This document shows positions 31,468 through 38,500 of a DNA stretch of 64,000 nucleotides, in pieces; within the stretch, counting starts at the first letter, position 1; each line of letters begins with the position of its first letter. The notes under the pieces were generated by a model, which did no database searches, had not been told where the DNA came from, and worked only from the letters and a program-made list of their open reading frames with translations. Position numbers and translations under genes: made by a program. This DNA is from Cryobacterium sp. BB307 (GTDB taxonomy: Bacteria; Actinomycetota; Actinomycetes; Actinomycetales; Microbacteriaceae), in the NCBI RefSeq assembly GCF_012274275.1, contig NZ_JAANZA010000001.1, positions 620,001 through 684,000 of the forward strand, read 5' to 3'.

Positions 31468-32276
31468 TTCTGGACGACTTCGATTCGCGCGCCGGCAGTG
31501 CGACGTCGCTGCTGCGCACCATCGTCGGCGCGTTCCTGCGCGAGTTGGGCGGCAGCATCCGGGCGTCCGACCTGGTGCGCTTGCTTGACGCCGCCGGTGT
31601 CGCCGGCCCTGCCGCGCGCACCGCGATCTCGAGGGTCAAGGAGAAGGGTCTGCTGCTGGCCGATGGCGGCGCGGCGCCCGGCTACCGGTTGAATCCGGAT
31701 GCCGTCCCAATGCTCGAACGCGGCGACCGCCGCATCTTCAACTACCGCCAGCAGGGCGAACGCGACCCCTGGTGCCTGGTGTCCTACAGCGTGCCCGAGT
31801 CGCGTCGGTCCGCCCGGCATCAACTGCGGCGACGTCTCGGCTGGATCGGCTGCGGCACCGTCGCCGACGGGTTGTGGATCGCGCCGGGATTCCTTGCCGA
31901 CGAGGTGCGTTTGATCCTCACAGATCTCGACCTGCAGGACGCGGCCACCCTGTTCACGGCCGAGCGACCGGACGGGCTCGGACGTCACGCGCTTGGGTGG
32001 TGGGATCTCGACCGCCTCGCCGGGTTACACCGCGTCTTCCTCGACGCGACAGCTCACGACGGCTCGGCCGCCGACGAACGCGAGGCATTCGCGCGCTGGA
32101 CGCACGCGCTCGACCGCTGGCGCATCATCCCGTACCTCGACCCTGGGCTGCCGGCGAGCGTGCTGCCAGTCGATTGGCCCGGGCATCAGTCGGTCGAGCG
32201 GTTCCGCGAACTCTCAGCCGCGCTCGCACCGAAGGCGCACGCGTTCGCCCGCCGCCCCGCATCGAGTCGGGAGTAG
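31464..32276 (+). CDS. PaaX family transcriptional regulator
   Basis: 270 aa from GTG 31464. The N-terminal winged helix (residues 12-75) reads LLRTIVGAFLRELGG and RTAISRVKEKGLLL. The central PaaX domain has DPWCLVSYSVPESRR and RLGWIGCGTVADGLWIAP. The C-terminal PaaX_C region has FARWTHALDRWRIIPYLDPGLPAS. PaaX classically represses phenylacetate genes and responds to phenylacetyl-CoA; here it sits in a kynurenine operon. The effector might be a CoA thioester such as anthraniloyl-CoA (inference). The last residues SSRE and the TAG stop lie inside a 19-bp inverted-repeat arm. Confidence 0.88.
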   Translation: MILDDFDSRAGSATSLLRTIVGAFLRELGGSIRASDLVRLLDAAGVAGPAARTAISRVKEKGLLLADGGAAPGYRLNPDAVPMLERGDRRIFNYRQQGERDPWCLVSYSVPESRRSARHQLRRRLGWIGCGTVADGLWIAPGFLADEVRLILTDLDLQDAATLFTAERPDGLGRHALGWWDLDRLAGLHRVFLDATAHDGSAADEREAFARWTHALDRWRIIPYLDPGLPASVLPVDWPGHQSVERFRELSAALAPKAHAFARRPASSRE

Positions 32277-32319
32277 TTGCCCAAATGGCTCACACCAAAA
32301 GGGCAACTACTCCCGACTC
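32264..32319. terminator. Perfect 19-bp inverted repeat over paaX-like stop
   Basis: GAGTCGGGAGTAGTTGCCC (32264-32282) and its exact reverse complement (32301-32319) flank an 18-base loop. The TAG at 32274-32276 is the stop of the regulator gene. It could form a very stable hairpin and terminate both this operon and the convergent MHS transporter transcript. Confidence 0.7.
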
Positions 32320-32350
32320 AATGGGGTTTGGGGTGCTCGAGCGGCTCAGG

Positions 32351-33673
32351 TCAGTCGAGTTCCTGACCGCTGCGGTCCTTGGCGAACAGCACGGCCACGA
32401 TCGAGATGATCGCGCACACACCGATAAGGATGCCGATGCCGCCGTAGTTGTTCGCGCCGGCCACGATCGCGGTCGCGATGAGCGGCACCGGCCCGCCCGC
32501 GATCGCGGCGCCGACCTGGTAGCCGAGGGAGGCGCCGGTGTAGCGCACGTCGGCCGGGAACGCCTCGGCGAAGAAGGTGCCGAGGATGGAGCCGTAGCTC
32601 GCCCAGATGATTGAGAAGCCGATCACGAGCGCAGCCAGCAGAGCGCCGAAGCTCATCTGGTTCATCATCCACAGGAACGGGACGGTGTACAGCGCTACCG
32701 CGATAGCGCCGCCGATGAAGACCTTCTTGCGCCCGATCTTGTCGGAGATCGCGCCCCAGCCGAGCATCGCCGGGATGGCGAGCACCGCGGCGATGAGCAC
32801 CGCGTTGAGCGCCTCGGTCTGCGTGTAGCCGAGGGTGACCGCGTAGCCGACCGAGAACGTTGCGAACAGGAAGAACGTTGCCGTCTCGATGAACTTCGCG
32901 AGGATCACCATGATGACCTGGCGCCAGTTGCGCTTCAAAGTCAGCAGCAGCGGGACCTTGGCGGTCGCGTTGGCGGCGACGACCTTCTTGAACGACGGGG
33001 TCTCGTCGACCGCGTGACGGATCCACAGTCCGACGGCTACCAGGACGACCGAGATGATGAACGGGATGCGCCAGCCGATAGAGAGGAAGGCATCCTCCGG
33101 GAAGATCGCGAGGCTCGCGGTCGCCGCGAGGTTTCCGAGCGCGAGACCCAGCAGTGCACCGGTCTGCGGAACCGCGCCCCACAGGCCGCGGCGCTTCCGT
33201 GGCGAGTACTCGACGGCCATCAGCAGCCCGCCGCCCCATTCGCCACCGAGCGCGAGACCCTGCACGAGACGCAGGAAGGTCAGCAGGATGGGCGCCCAGA
33301 CACCGATCGTGTCGTAGGTCGGCAGCAGACCGATGAGCACGGTCGCAACACCCATCATCGTGAGGGTGATGACCAGGGTCTTCTTACGCCCGATCCGGTC
33401 ACCGAGGTGGCTGAAGACGATGCCGCCGATCGGCCGGATGAGGAACGACAGCGCGAACGCCGCGAGCGCGAGCATGGTGCTCAGCGTCGCGTCGTCGGTG
33501 CGGAAGAACAGCGGCCCGAATACCAGCGCCGACATGGTCCCGTAGAGGAAGAAGTCGTACCACTCGACCGCGCTTCCGACGGCGCTTCCCGCGAGGGCGC
33601 GGCGGCGCTCGGAGGGGCTTACCAGCGTGGACTTGTCCACCGCCTTGTGGTCCTGTTCTTCGATGGTCGTCAT
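32351..33673 (-). CDS. MHS-type MFS transporter (aromatic/dicarboxylate symporter-like)
   Basis: 440 aa, 12 membrane spans. The MHS subfamily signature is clear: SAVGSAVEWYDFFLYGTM in TM1 and RPIGGIVFSHLGDRIGRKKTL between TM2 and TM3. GLALGGEWGGGLLMAVEY and the second-half ISDKIGRKKVFIG also fit. Proteins of this kind move shikimate, alpha-ketoglutarate, proline or aromatic acids with protons. It is last in the minus-strand meta-cleavage cluster, 26 bp after the HpcH-like gene. It may import the substrate of that pathway, or of the adjacent kyn operon. Confidence 0.9.
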   Translation of the reverse strand: MTTIEEQDHKAVDKSTLVSPSERRRALAGSAVGSAVEWYDFFLYGTMSALVFGPLFFRTDDATLSTMLALAAFALSFLIRPIGGIVFSHLGDRIGRKKTLVITLTMMGVATVLIGLLPTYDTIGVWAPILLTFLRLVQGLALGGEWGGGLLMAVEYSPRKRRGLWGAVPQTGALLGLALGNLAATASLAIFPEDAFLSIGWRIPFIISVVLVAVGLWIRHAVDETPSFKKVVAANATAKVPLLLTLKRNWRQVIMVILAKFIETATFFLFATFSVGYAVTLGYTQTEALNAVLIAAVLAIPAMLGWGAISDKIGRKKVFIGGAIAVALYTVPFLWMMNQMSFGALLAALVIGFSIIWASYGSILGTFFAEAFPADVRYTGASLGYQVGAAIAGGPVPLIATAIVAGANNYGGIGILIGVCAIISIVAVLFAKDRSGQELD

Positions 33674-33699
33674 TCTGATGCCTTTCTTTGGTGACTGCC

Positions 33700-34482
33700 T
33701 CAGCGCAGCTGCGTTGGGAAGTGGGGTGACGCCGCCGACGCCAGGAAGGCGACGTCGGTTGCGATGAGCAGGAAGTCGACACCGAGCTCGTGGTAGCGGC
33801 GGGCGTCGTCGACGGAGGCGCAGTGGATACCCACCGTGCGACCGGCTGCCAGGGCGGCGCTCATGACGCGCTCGACAGCGGCGCTGTGTTCCGGGCCGCC
33901 GGCGTCGACGCCGAGGCTCGAGGCGAGGTCGGCAGGGCCGACCATGATGACGTCGATGCCGTCGACCGCGACGATCTCATCAACCGCCTGCAGTCCGGCG
34001 CGCGTCTCCACCATCGCAACGACGAGCAGCGCATCGTTCGCCGTCGACCGGTGGGTCGCGAGGTCAAGCGCGTAGGCGGTGGCCCGTCCGGCGCCGAGCC
34101 CACGCTCGCCCACCGGAGGGAAGCGGGTGTAGCGCACGATCTGGGCGGCATCCGCTGCACTCTCCACGCGCGGGACGATGACTCCGGATGCCCCGGTGTC
34201 GAGTGCTCGGGACAGGCCGACGTCCGCGCGGGGGAGGCGCAGCACGACGTGGGCGCCAGCGGCCTGACCTGCCCGCACCAGGTGCTCGAGGTCGGCCAGG
34301 TCGAGGGCGGCATGCTCGGCATCCGGGACGATGACCTGCACACCGACCCGAGCGAGAACCTCGGTGACGCTCGGGTGACCGATCACCTGGAAGGTGCCGA
34401 GCACCGGTCCCGCCTGCAGGAGGGCGCGGAGCGATGCTGTGGCCATCGACGGTGCCGCGGGCTGTGAGCCGTAGGCCGTCAT
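33700..34482 (-). CDS. HpcH/HpaI family aldolase
   Basis: 260 aa, class II (metal-dependent) pyruvate-type aldolase. LGTFQVIGHPSVTEVLARVG, VIVPDAEHAALDLADL (metal-region Glu-His), SGVIVPRVESAADAAQIV, FPPVGERGLGAGRA and VAMVETRAG (metal Glu) follow the family pattern. Members cleave 4-hydroxy-2-keto acids to pyruvate plus an aldehyde. ATG 34482 lies two bases after the stop of the DmpG-like aldolase, so they share an operon. With another aldolase next door it may act on a second, related hydroxy-keto acid. Confidence 0.85.
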   Translation of the reverse strand: MTAYGSQPAAPSMATASLRALLQAGPVLGTFQVIGHPSVTEVLARVGVQVIVPDAEHAALDLADLEHLVRAGQAAGAHVVLRLPRADVGLSRALDTGASGVIVPRVESAADAAQIVRYTRFPPVGERGLGAGRATAYALDLATHRSTANDALLVVAMVETRAGLQAVDEIVAVDGIDVIMVGPADLASSLGVDAGGPEHSAAVERVMSAALAAGRTVGIHCASVDDARRYHELGVDFLLIATDVAFLASAASPHFPTQLR

Positions 34483-34484
34483 GG

Positions 34485-35513
34485 TCAGGCGGCGTCCTTG
34501 CCTGCGAGGTCGAGAGCGACGTCGACAATGAGGTCCTCCTGGCCGCCGACCAGGCGGCGGCGTCCGACCTCCAGCAGGATCTGGTGGGCTGGCACCCCGT
34601 ACTTGGCTGCCGCGCGCTCGGCGTGCAGCAGGAAGGACGAGTACACGCCTGCGTAGCCGAGGGTCAGGGTCTCCCGATCCACCTGCACGGGGCGCTCCTG
34701 CAGCGGCCGAACGATGTCGTCGGCCGCATCCATCAGAGCGAACAGGTCGGTGCCGTGGTTCCAGCCCATCTTGTCGGCGACGGCGATGAAGACCTCGAGC
34801 GGGGCGTTGCCCGCTCCGGCTCCCATCCCGGTGAGGCTCGCGTCGACGCGGTTCGCGCCGGCCTTCACCGCGGCGACGGAGTTGGCGACGCCCAGCGACA
34901 GGTTGTGGTGCGCGTGGATGCCGATCTCGGTCTCCGGCTCCAGCACGTCCCGCAACGCGGTCACCCGGTCGGTGACATCGTCCATGGTCTGCGCCCCGGA
35001 GGAGTCGACGACGTAGACGCACTGCGCGCCGTAGCCCTCCATGAGCTTCGCCTGCTCGGCGAGCTTCGCCGGCGTCGTCATGGCGCTCATCATCAGGAAG
35101 CCGGTGGTGTTGAGCCCGAGCTCGCGCGCCGTCGCGATGTGCTGCGCGGAGACATCCGCCTCGGTGGAGTGGGTTGCCACCCGCACATAGCTGACACCCG
35201 CGGATGCCGCGCGCTTCAGGTCATCGATGGTGCCGACGCCCGGCAGCAGCAGGGTGGCAATAGAGATGTTGTCCGCCACCTCGGCCGCTGCCTCGATCAG
35301 CTCGGTGTCGGAGTGGCGCGCGAAGCCGTAGTTCACGCTCGAGCCGTTCAGGCCGTCGCCGTGTGCGACCTCGACGCTGTCGACGCCGGCGGCATCCAGG
35401 GCGGAGACGATGGCCCGCACGTCGTTGACGCGGTACTGGTGGCGCACGGCGTGGCTTCCGTCACGCAGGGTGACGTCGGAGATGTACAGCTTGTCGGTCG
35501 TCGGGTCGAACAT
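34485..35513 (-). CDS. 4-hydroxy-2-oxovalerate aldolase
   Basis: 342 aa, DmpG/MhpE/HsaF type. [19 protein letters not shown] (catalytic and metal Asp), [43 protein letters not shown] (two metal His) and the C-terminal [20 protein letters not shown] communication domain are all present. It splits 4-hydroxy-2-oxovalerate to pyruvate and acetaldehyde and channels the aldehyde to the partner dehydrogenase encoded two bases upstream (35516). These are the last steps of catechol-type meta cleavage. Its dioxygenase, hydrolase and hydratase are not in this window. Confidence 0.95.
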   Translation of the reverse strand: MFDPTTDKLYISDVTLRDGSHAVRHQYRVNDVRAIVSALDAAGVDSVEVAHGDGLNGSSVNYGFARHSDTELIEAAAEVADNISIATLLLPGVGTIDDLKRAASAGVSYVRVATHSTEADVSAQHIATARELGLNTTGFLMMSAMTTPAKLAEQAKLMEGYGAQCVYVVDSSGAQTMDDVTDRVTALRDVLEPETEIGIHAHHNLSLGVANSVAAVKAGANRVDASLTGMGAGAGNAPLEVFIAVADKMGWNHGTDLFALMDAADDIVRPLQERPVQVDRETLTLGYAGVYSSFLLHAERAAAKYGVPAHQILLEVGRRRLVGGQEDLIVDVALDLAGKDAA

Positions 35514-35515
35514 GC

Positions 35516-36457
35516 TCAGACCTCCTGCAATTCGAGTGAGCGGGTCGCAATCGTCTCGGCGGTGCGCAGGGCGGCCGAGGTCATGATGTCGAGGTTCCCG
35601 GCGTACGCCGGAAGGTAGTGGGCGGCTCCCTCGACCTCGAGGAACACGGTCGTCTTGAGGCCGGTGAACACACCGACGCCCGGCACGTTCTCCGGCGTTG
35701 TGATGTCGTCGAACTGCACGCGCTGCTTGAGCCGGTAGCCAGGCACGTACTCCTGAACCTGCGCGACGATCTCGGCGACGGATGTTTCAATCGCCTCCCG
35801 GTCGCCGCCGTCGGTGAGCGCGAAGACGGTGTCGCGCATCATGACGGGCGGATCCGCCGGGTTGAGGATGATGATCGCCTTGCTCGACTCCGCCCCGCCG
35901 ACGCTGCGCAGCGCGGCGGCCGTGGTCTCGGTGAACTCGTCGATGTTGGCGCGGGTGCCCGGTCCGGCCGACTTGCTCGAGATGGACGCGACGATTTCGG
36001 CGTAGCGCACCGGCGCGATCCGGGAGATCGCGGCGACCACGGGGATCGTGGCCTGGCCGCCGCACGTGACCATGTTGACGTTCTGCGCTTCGATGTTCTC
36101 GCTGAGGTTGACCACAGGGACGCAGTACGGCCCGATGGCCGCGGGCGTCAGGTCGATCAGGCGGATGCCGGGCTTCGCGGCGGTGAGTCGCTCGGCGTTG
36201 TACTTGTGTGCACCCGCCGAGGTCGCGTCGAAGACGATGTCGATGTCGGCGAAGACCTCGTGCTCGATAAGACCGTCGACCCCAGTGGGGATCGAGGTGA
36301 CGCCGAGCCGTGCGGCGCGCGCGAGTCCGTCCGATGCTGGGTCGATGCCGACCATCGCCGTGATCTTCAGGATCCCTGACCCTCGAAGGATCTTGATCAT
36401 GAGGTCGGTGCCGATGTTTCCTGAACCGATGATTGCCGCATTCACACTGCGTGCCAT
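35516..36457 (-). CDS. Acetaldehyde dehydrogenase (acylating)
   Basis: 313 aa, DmpF/MhpF/HsaG type, oxidising acetaldehyde to acetyl-CoA with NAD+ and Co[21 protein letters not shown] is the NAD-binding fold, [18 protein letters not shown] follows, and [19 protein letters not shown] holds the catalytic cysteine. [19 protein letters not shown] and the [14 protein letters not shown] segment are conserved. It is first gene of the minus-strand cluster. The ATG at 36457 faces the divergent IclR gene across 145 bp containing a clear palindrome. It forms a channelling complex with the aldolase in homologous systems. Confidence 0.95.
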   Translation of the reverse strand: MARSVNAAIIGSGNIGTDLMIKILRGSGILKITAMVGIDPASDGLARAARLGVTSIPTGVDGLIEHEVFADIDIVFDATSAGAHKYNAERLTAAKPGIRLIDLTPAAIGPYCVPVVNLSENIEAQNVNMVTCGGQATIPVVAAISRIAPVRYAEIVASISSKSAGPGTRANIDEFTETTAAALRSVGGAESSKAIIILNPADPPVMMRDTVFALTDGGDREAIETSVAEIVAQVQEYVPGYRLKQRVQFDDITTPENVPGVGVFTGLKTTVFLEVEGAAHYLPAYAGNLDIMTSAALRTAETIATRSLELQEV

Positions 36458-36515
36458 TAGAGCGTCTCCTCACTCCGGTGTGTCGAGGCGCCGGACATTG
36501 TTCGAACCTTCGCAC

Positions 36516-36537
36516 CGCGTTCGATATATAGAACGCG
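36516..36537. promoter_or_regulatory. Candidate IclR operator CGCGTTC-N8-GAACGCG
   Basis: Perfect 7-bp arms CGCGTTC (36516-36522) and GAACGCG (36531-36537) flank GATATATA. It lies midway between the divergent dehydrogenase and IclR genes. The AT-rich centre could also form a -10 region. A single regulator dimer here could control both directions. Confidence 0.6.
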
Positions 36538-36602
36538 CCTGTTTTCGAGTTGTCAAATTGAAACCATTTGCGTACGGCGAAAAAGGAGGCTATTTATAGG
36601 GC

Positions 36603-37379
36603 ATGCCCAGACTCACGCCCGCCGTGATGCGGACGCTCGACATCCTGGAACTATTCCTCGAAGCCGCAGCCCCATTGACCGCACCCGAAGTCGCACGGCG
36701 CACCGGCATCCCGCGCACAACGGTTCACGAGCTGCTCACGACGCTCGTCGCCCGTGAGTACCTCGTGCGCGACGAGCCGGGAACCAGTTACCGGCTGGGT
36801 GTGCGCTTCCTGCATCTGGGCAATGCGTACGCGTCCCGCTTCGACCTGCTCTCCGCTGCCAACAGCGTCGCCCGCGAGTTCGCCGAGCAGTCCGGCGAGA
36901 CCGTCAATGTCGCGGTTCGCGAGGGCGCCAATGTCTTCTACCTGGCGAAGGTGGAGGGGCGCGACAATCTGCGGTTGCCTTCGAGCATCGGACAACGCGT
37001 GCCGGCGAACGTGACCGCCCTCGGCAAGGCGCTGCTCTCCGAGCTGGCCGATGACACGCTCGATGCCCTGTTCCCCGACGCACAGCGGCTGCCTGCCCTC
37101 ACCGAGCGCAGCATCACGACGCTGACCGCCCTGAAGTCGGAGCTGCGAGCGGTCCGCGAGCGCGGCGTCGCCTTCGAGGACCGCGAGTCCGCGCCCGACA
37201 CGCGCTGTGCAGCCGCGCCGGTCAGGGACTCGGCCGGGGAGATCATCGCCGCGATCAGCGTGTCGGTGCCGGTCGCCCGCTGGGACCAGCAGCCGGAGAG
37301 GCACTGGGCTCAGGTGGTCCAGCGCGGTGCCATCCAGCTGTCCGAGCAGCTGGGGTACGTCGTCCGGCCCAGCGCCTAG
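36603..37379 (+). CDS. IclR family transcriptional regulator
   Basis: 258 aa. The N-terminal winged helix (residues 5-65) reads VMRTLDILELFLEAAAPLTA and RRTGIPRTTVHELLTTLV. The IclR effector domain (85-250) has SGETVNVAVREGANVFYLAK, LRLPSSIGQRVPANVTALGK, GVAFEDRESAPDTRCAAAPV and IAAISVSVPVARW. It probably responds to an aromatic-pathway metabolite and regulates the divergent meta-cleavage operon. AAGGAGG lies 14 bases before ATG 36603, which is unusually far. The stop TAG is shared in part with the convergent DMT gene (CTAG, 37376-37379). Confidence 0.92.
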   Translation: MPRLTPAVMRTLDILELFLEAAAPLTAPEVARRTGIPRTTVHELLTTLVAREYLVRDEPGTSYRLGVRFLHLGNAYASRFDLLSAANSVAREFAEQSGETVNVAVREGANVFYLAKVEGRDNLRLPSSIGQRVPANVTALGKALLSELADDTLDALFPDAQRLPALTERSITTLTALKSELRAVRERGVAFEDRESAPDTRCAAAPVRDSAGEIIAAISVSVPVARWDQQPERHWAQVVQRGAIQLSEQLGYVVRPSA

Positions 37380-38257
37380 GCGAGCGCGAGCAGCGCCGCG
37401 GCGGCCAGCGCGAGCACCAGCCCGGCGACTTGACCTGCGGTCACCCTCTCCCGAAGCACGATCGCGGCCAGGATGATCGTGCCCGCCGGGTACAGCGCGA
37501 CCAGCACCGACATGACGCTGAGGTCGCCGATGCGCAGGCCGAGCAGCATAAGAGCGTTCGCCACCGCGTCGATCAGGCCGGCCCCTGCAGCGATCCACAC
37601 CCCGCCCCGCCAGCCGCGCTTCAGCATTCCGGTCGGCTCGCTGACGGAGTTGCGACTCCGCACGGCAACCACGGCCAGCACGCCGACGACAGCGAACATG
37701 ATGGACGCGTTGACCGCCCGGTTCGCGACGAGAGGAACCAGACCAGAGTCATCCGGGGTCAGGTCGATGACGACCAGAAAGACTCCGATCATCAGGCCGG
37801 AGCCGAGGGCCATCAGCAGCCCCTTGAGGTTGGGGCGCGCCGCGTTCTCCTCCCGGACGAACCCGACAAGCACCACCGCGACCAGCGCCAGGCCGATGCC
37901 GACGTAGCCGAAGAACGGGAGCTGCTCGCCCCGAAGCAGGCCGACGGTGAGCGGAACGAACGCGGACACCAGAGCCGTCAGCGGGGACAGGATGCTCATC
38001 GGCCCGATCGCCAGGCAACCGTAGAGGAGCACGATCGCGAGGGCGCCGGCGACGCCGGAGAGCCCACCGAGGAGCACCGCCGACCAGGACCATTCGCCAG
38101 GGATGATCAGCAGCCCGACGAGCAGCACCACAAATCCGGCGACGGCCGAAACCGCGGTGACCCGGATGGGGCTGATGCGTTTGGACGCCAGCCCGCCGAA
38201 GAAGTCGGCGGCGCCGAAGATGAGGGCGCTGGAGAGACCGAAGACAGCGGTGAGCAT
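37376..38257 (-). CDS. EamA-type DMT transporter
   Basis: 293 aa, ten hydrophobic spans as two five-helix EamA repeats. MLTAVFGLSSALIFGAADFF starts it. VAGALAIVLLYGCLAIGPMS closes the first half, and VLVALYPAGTIILAAIVLRE the second. ATG 38257 has AAGGAT five bases upstream. The longer frames from 38284 or 38473 lack a ribosome-binding site. The substrate is unknown; such carriers export amino acids or metabolites. It is convergent with iclR, and the two genes' stop codons overlap within a single CTAG. Confidence 0.85.
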   Translation of the reverse strand: MLTAVFGLSSALIFGAADFFGGLASKRISPIRVTAVSAVAGFVVLLVGLLIIPGEWSWSAVLLGGLSGVAGALAIVLLYGCLAIGPMSILSPLTALVSAFVPLTVGLLRGEQLPFFGYVGIGLALVAVVLVGFVREENAARPNLKGLLMALGSGLMIGVFLVVIDLTPDDSGLVPLVANRAVNASIMFAVVGVLAVVAVRSRNSVSEPTGMLKRGWRGGVWIAAGAGLIDAVANALMLLGLRIGDLSVMSVLVALYPAGTIILAAIVLRERVTAGQVAGLVLALAAAALLALA

Positions 38258-38500
38258 TGGATCCTTACGGGAGACGTAGGGCATAAAACTATCGCGTGCC
38301 GGAGCGACCCACGCTGTCGTGCGACATCCTACGAAGGCATCAGCATGCTTTTGTAGCTTCCCCCAATCGACGGTGAGTGGCCGGGCTCTGTCAGTTGTAG
38401 CCCGAACACTGAACATTTTCGCTGGCGAGCCGGCCGGTCCTAGCGTGACCTCTAGAGACTTGGCTCGCCTCACTGGCGTGCTCAGAACAGGGGTACATCA

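Noticed and set aside
31464-32276. Phenylacetate degradation locus because of the PaaX-type regulator
   Set aside because: No paaA-K, paaZ or phenylacetyl-CoA ligase genes are in the window. The regulator is coupled to kynureninase instead.
33700-35022. 440-codon minus-strand frame suggesting a fused aldolase
   Set aside because: The first half is an out-of-frame reading of the 4-hydroxy-2-oxovalerate aldolase gene. The HpcH-like protein begins at ATG 34482.
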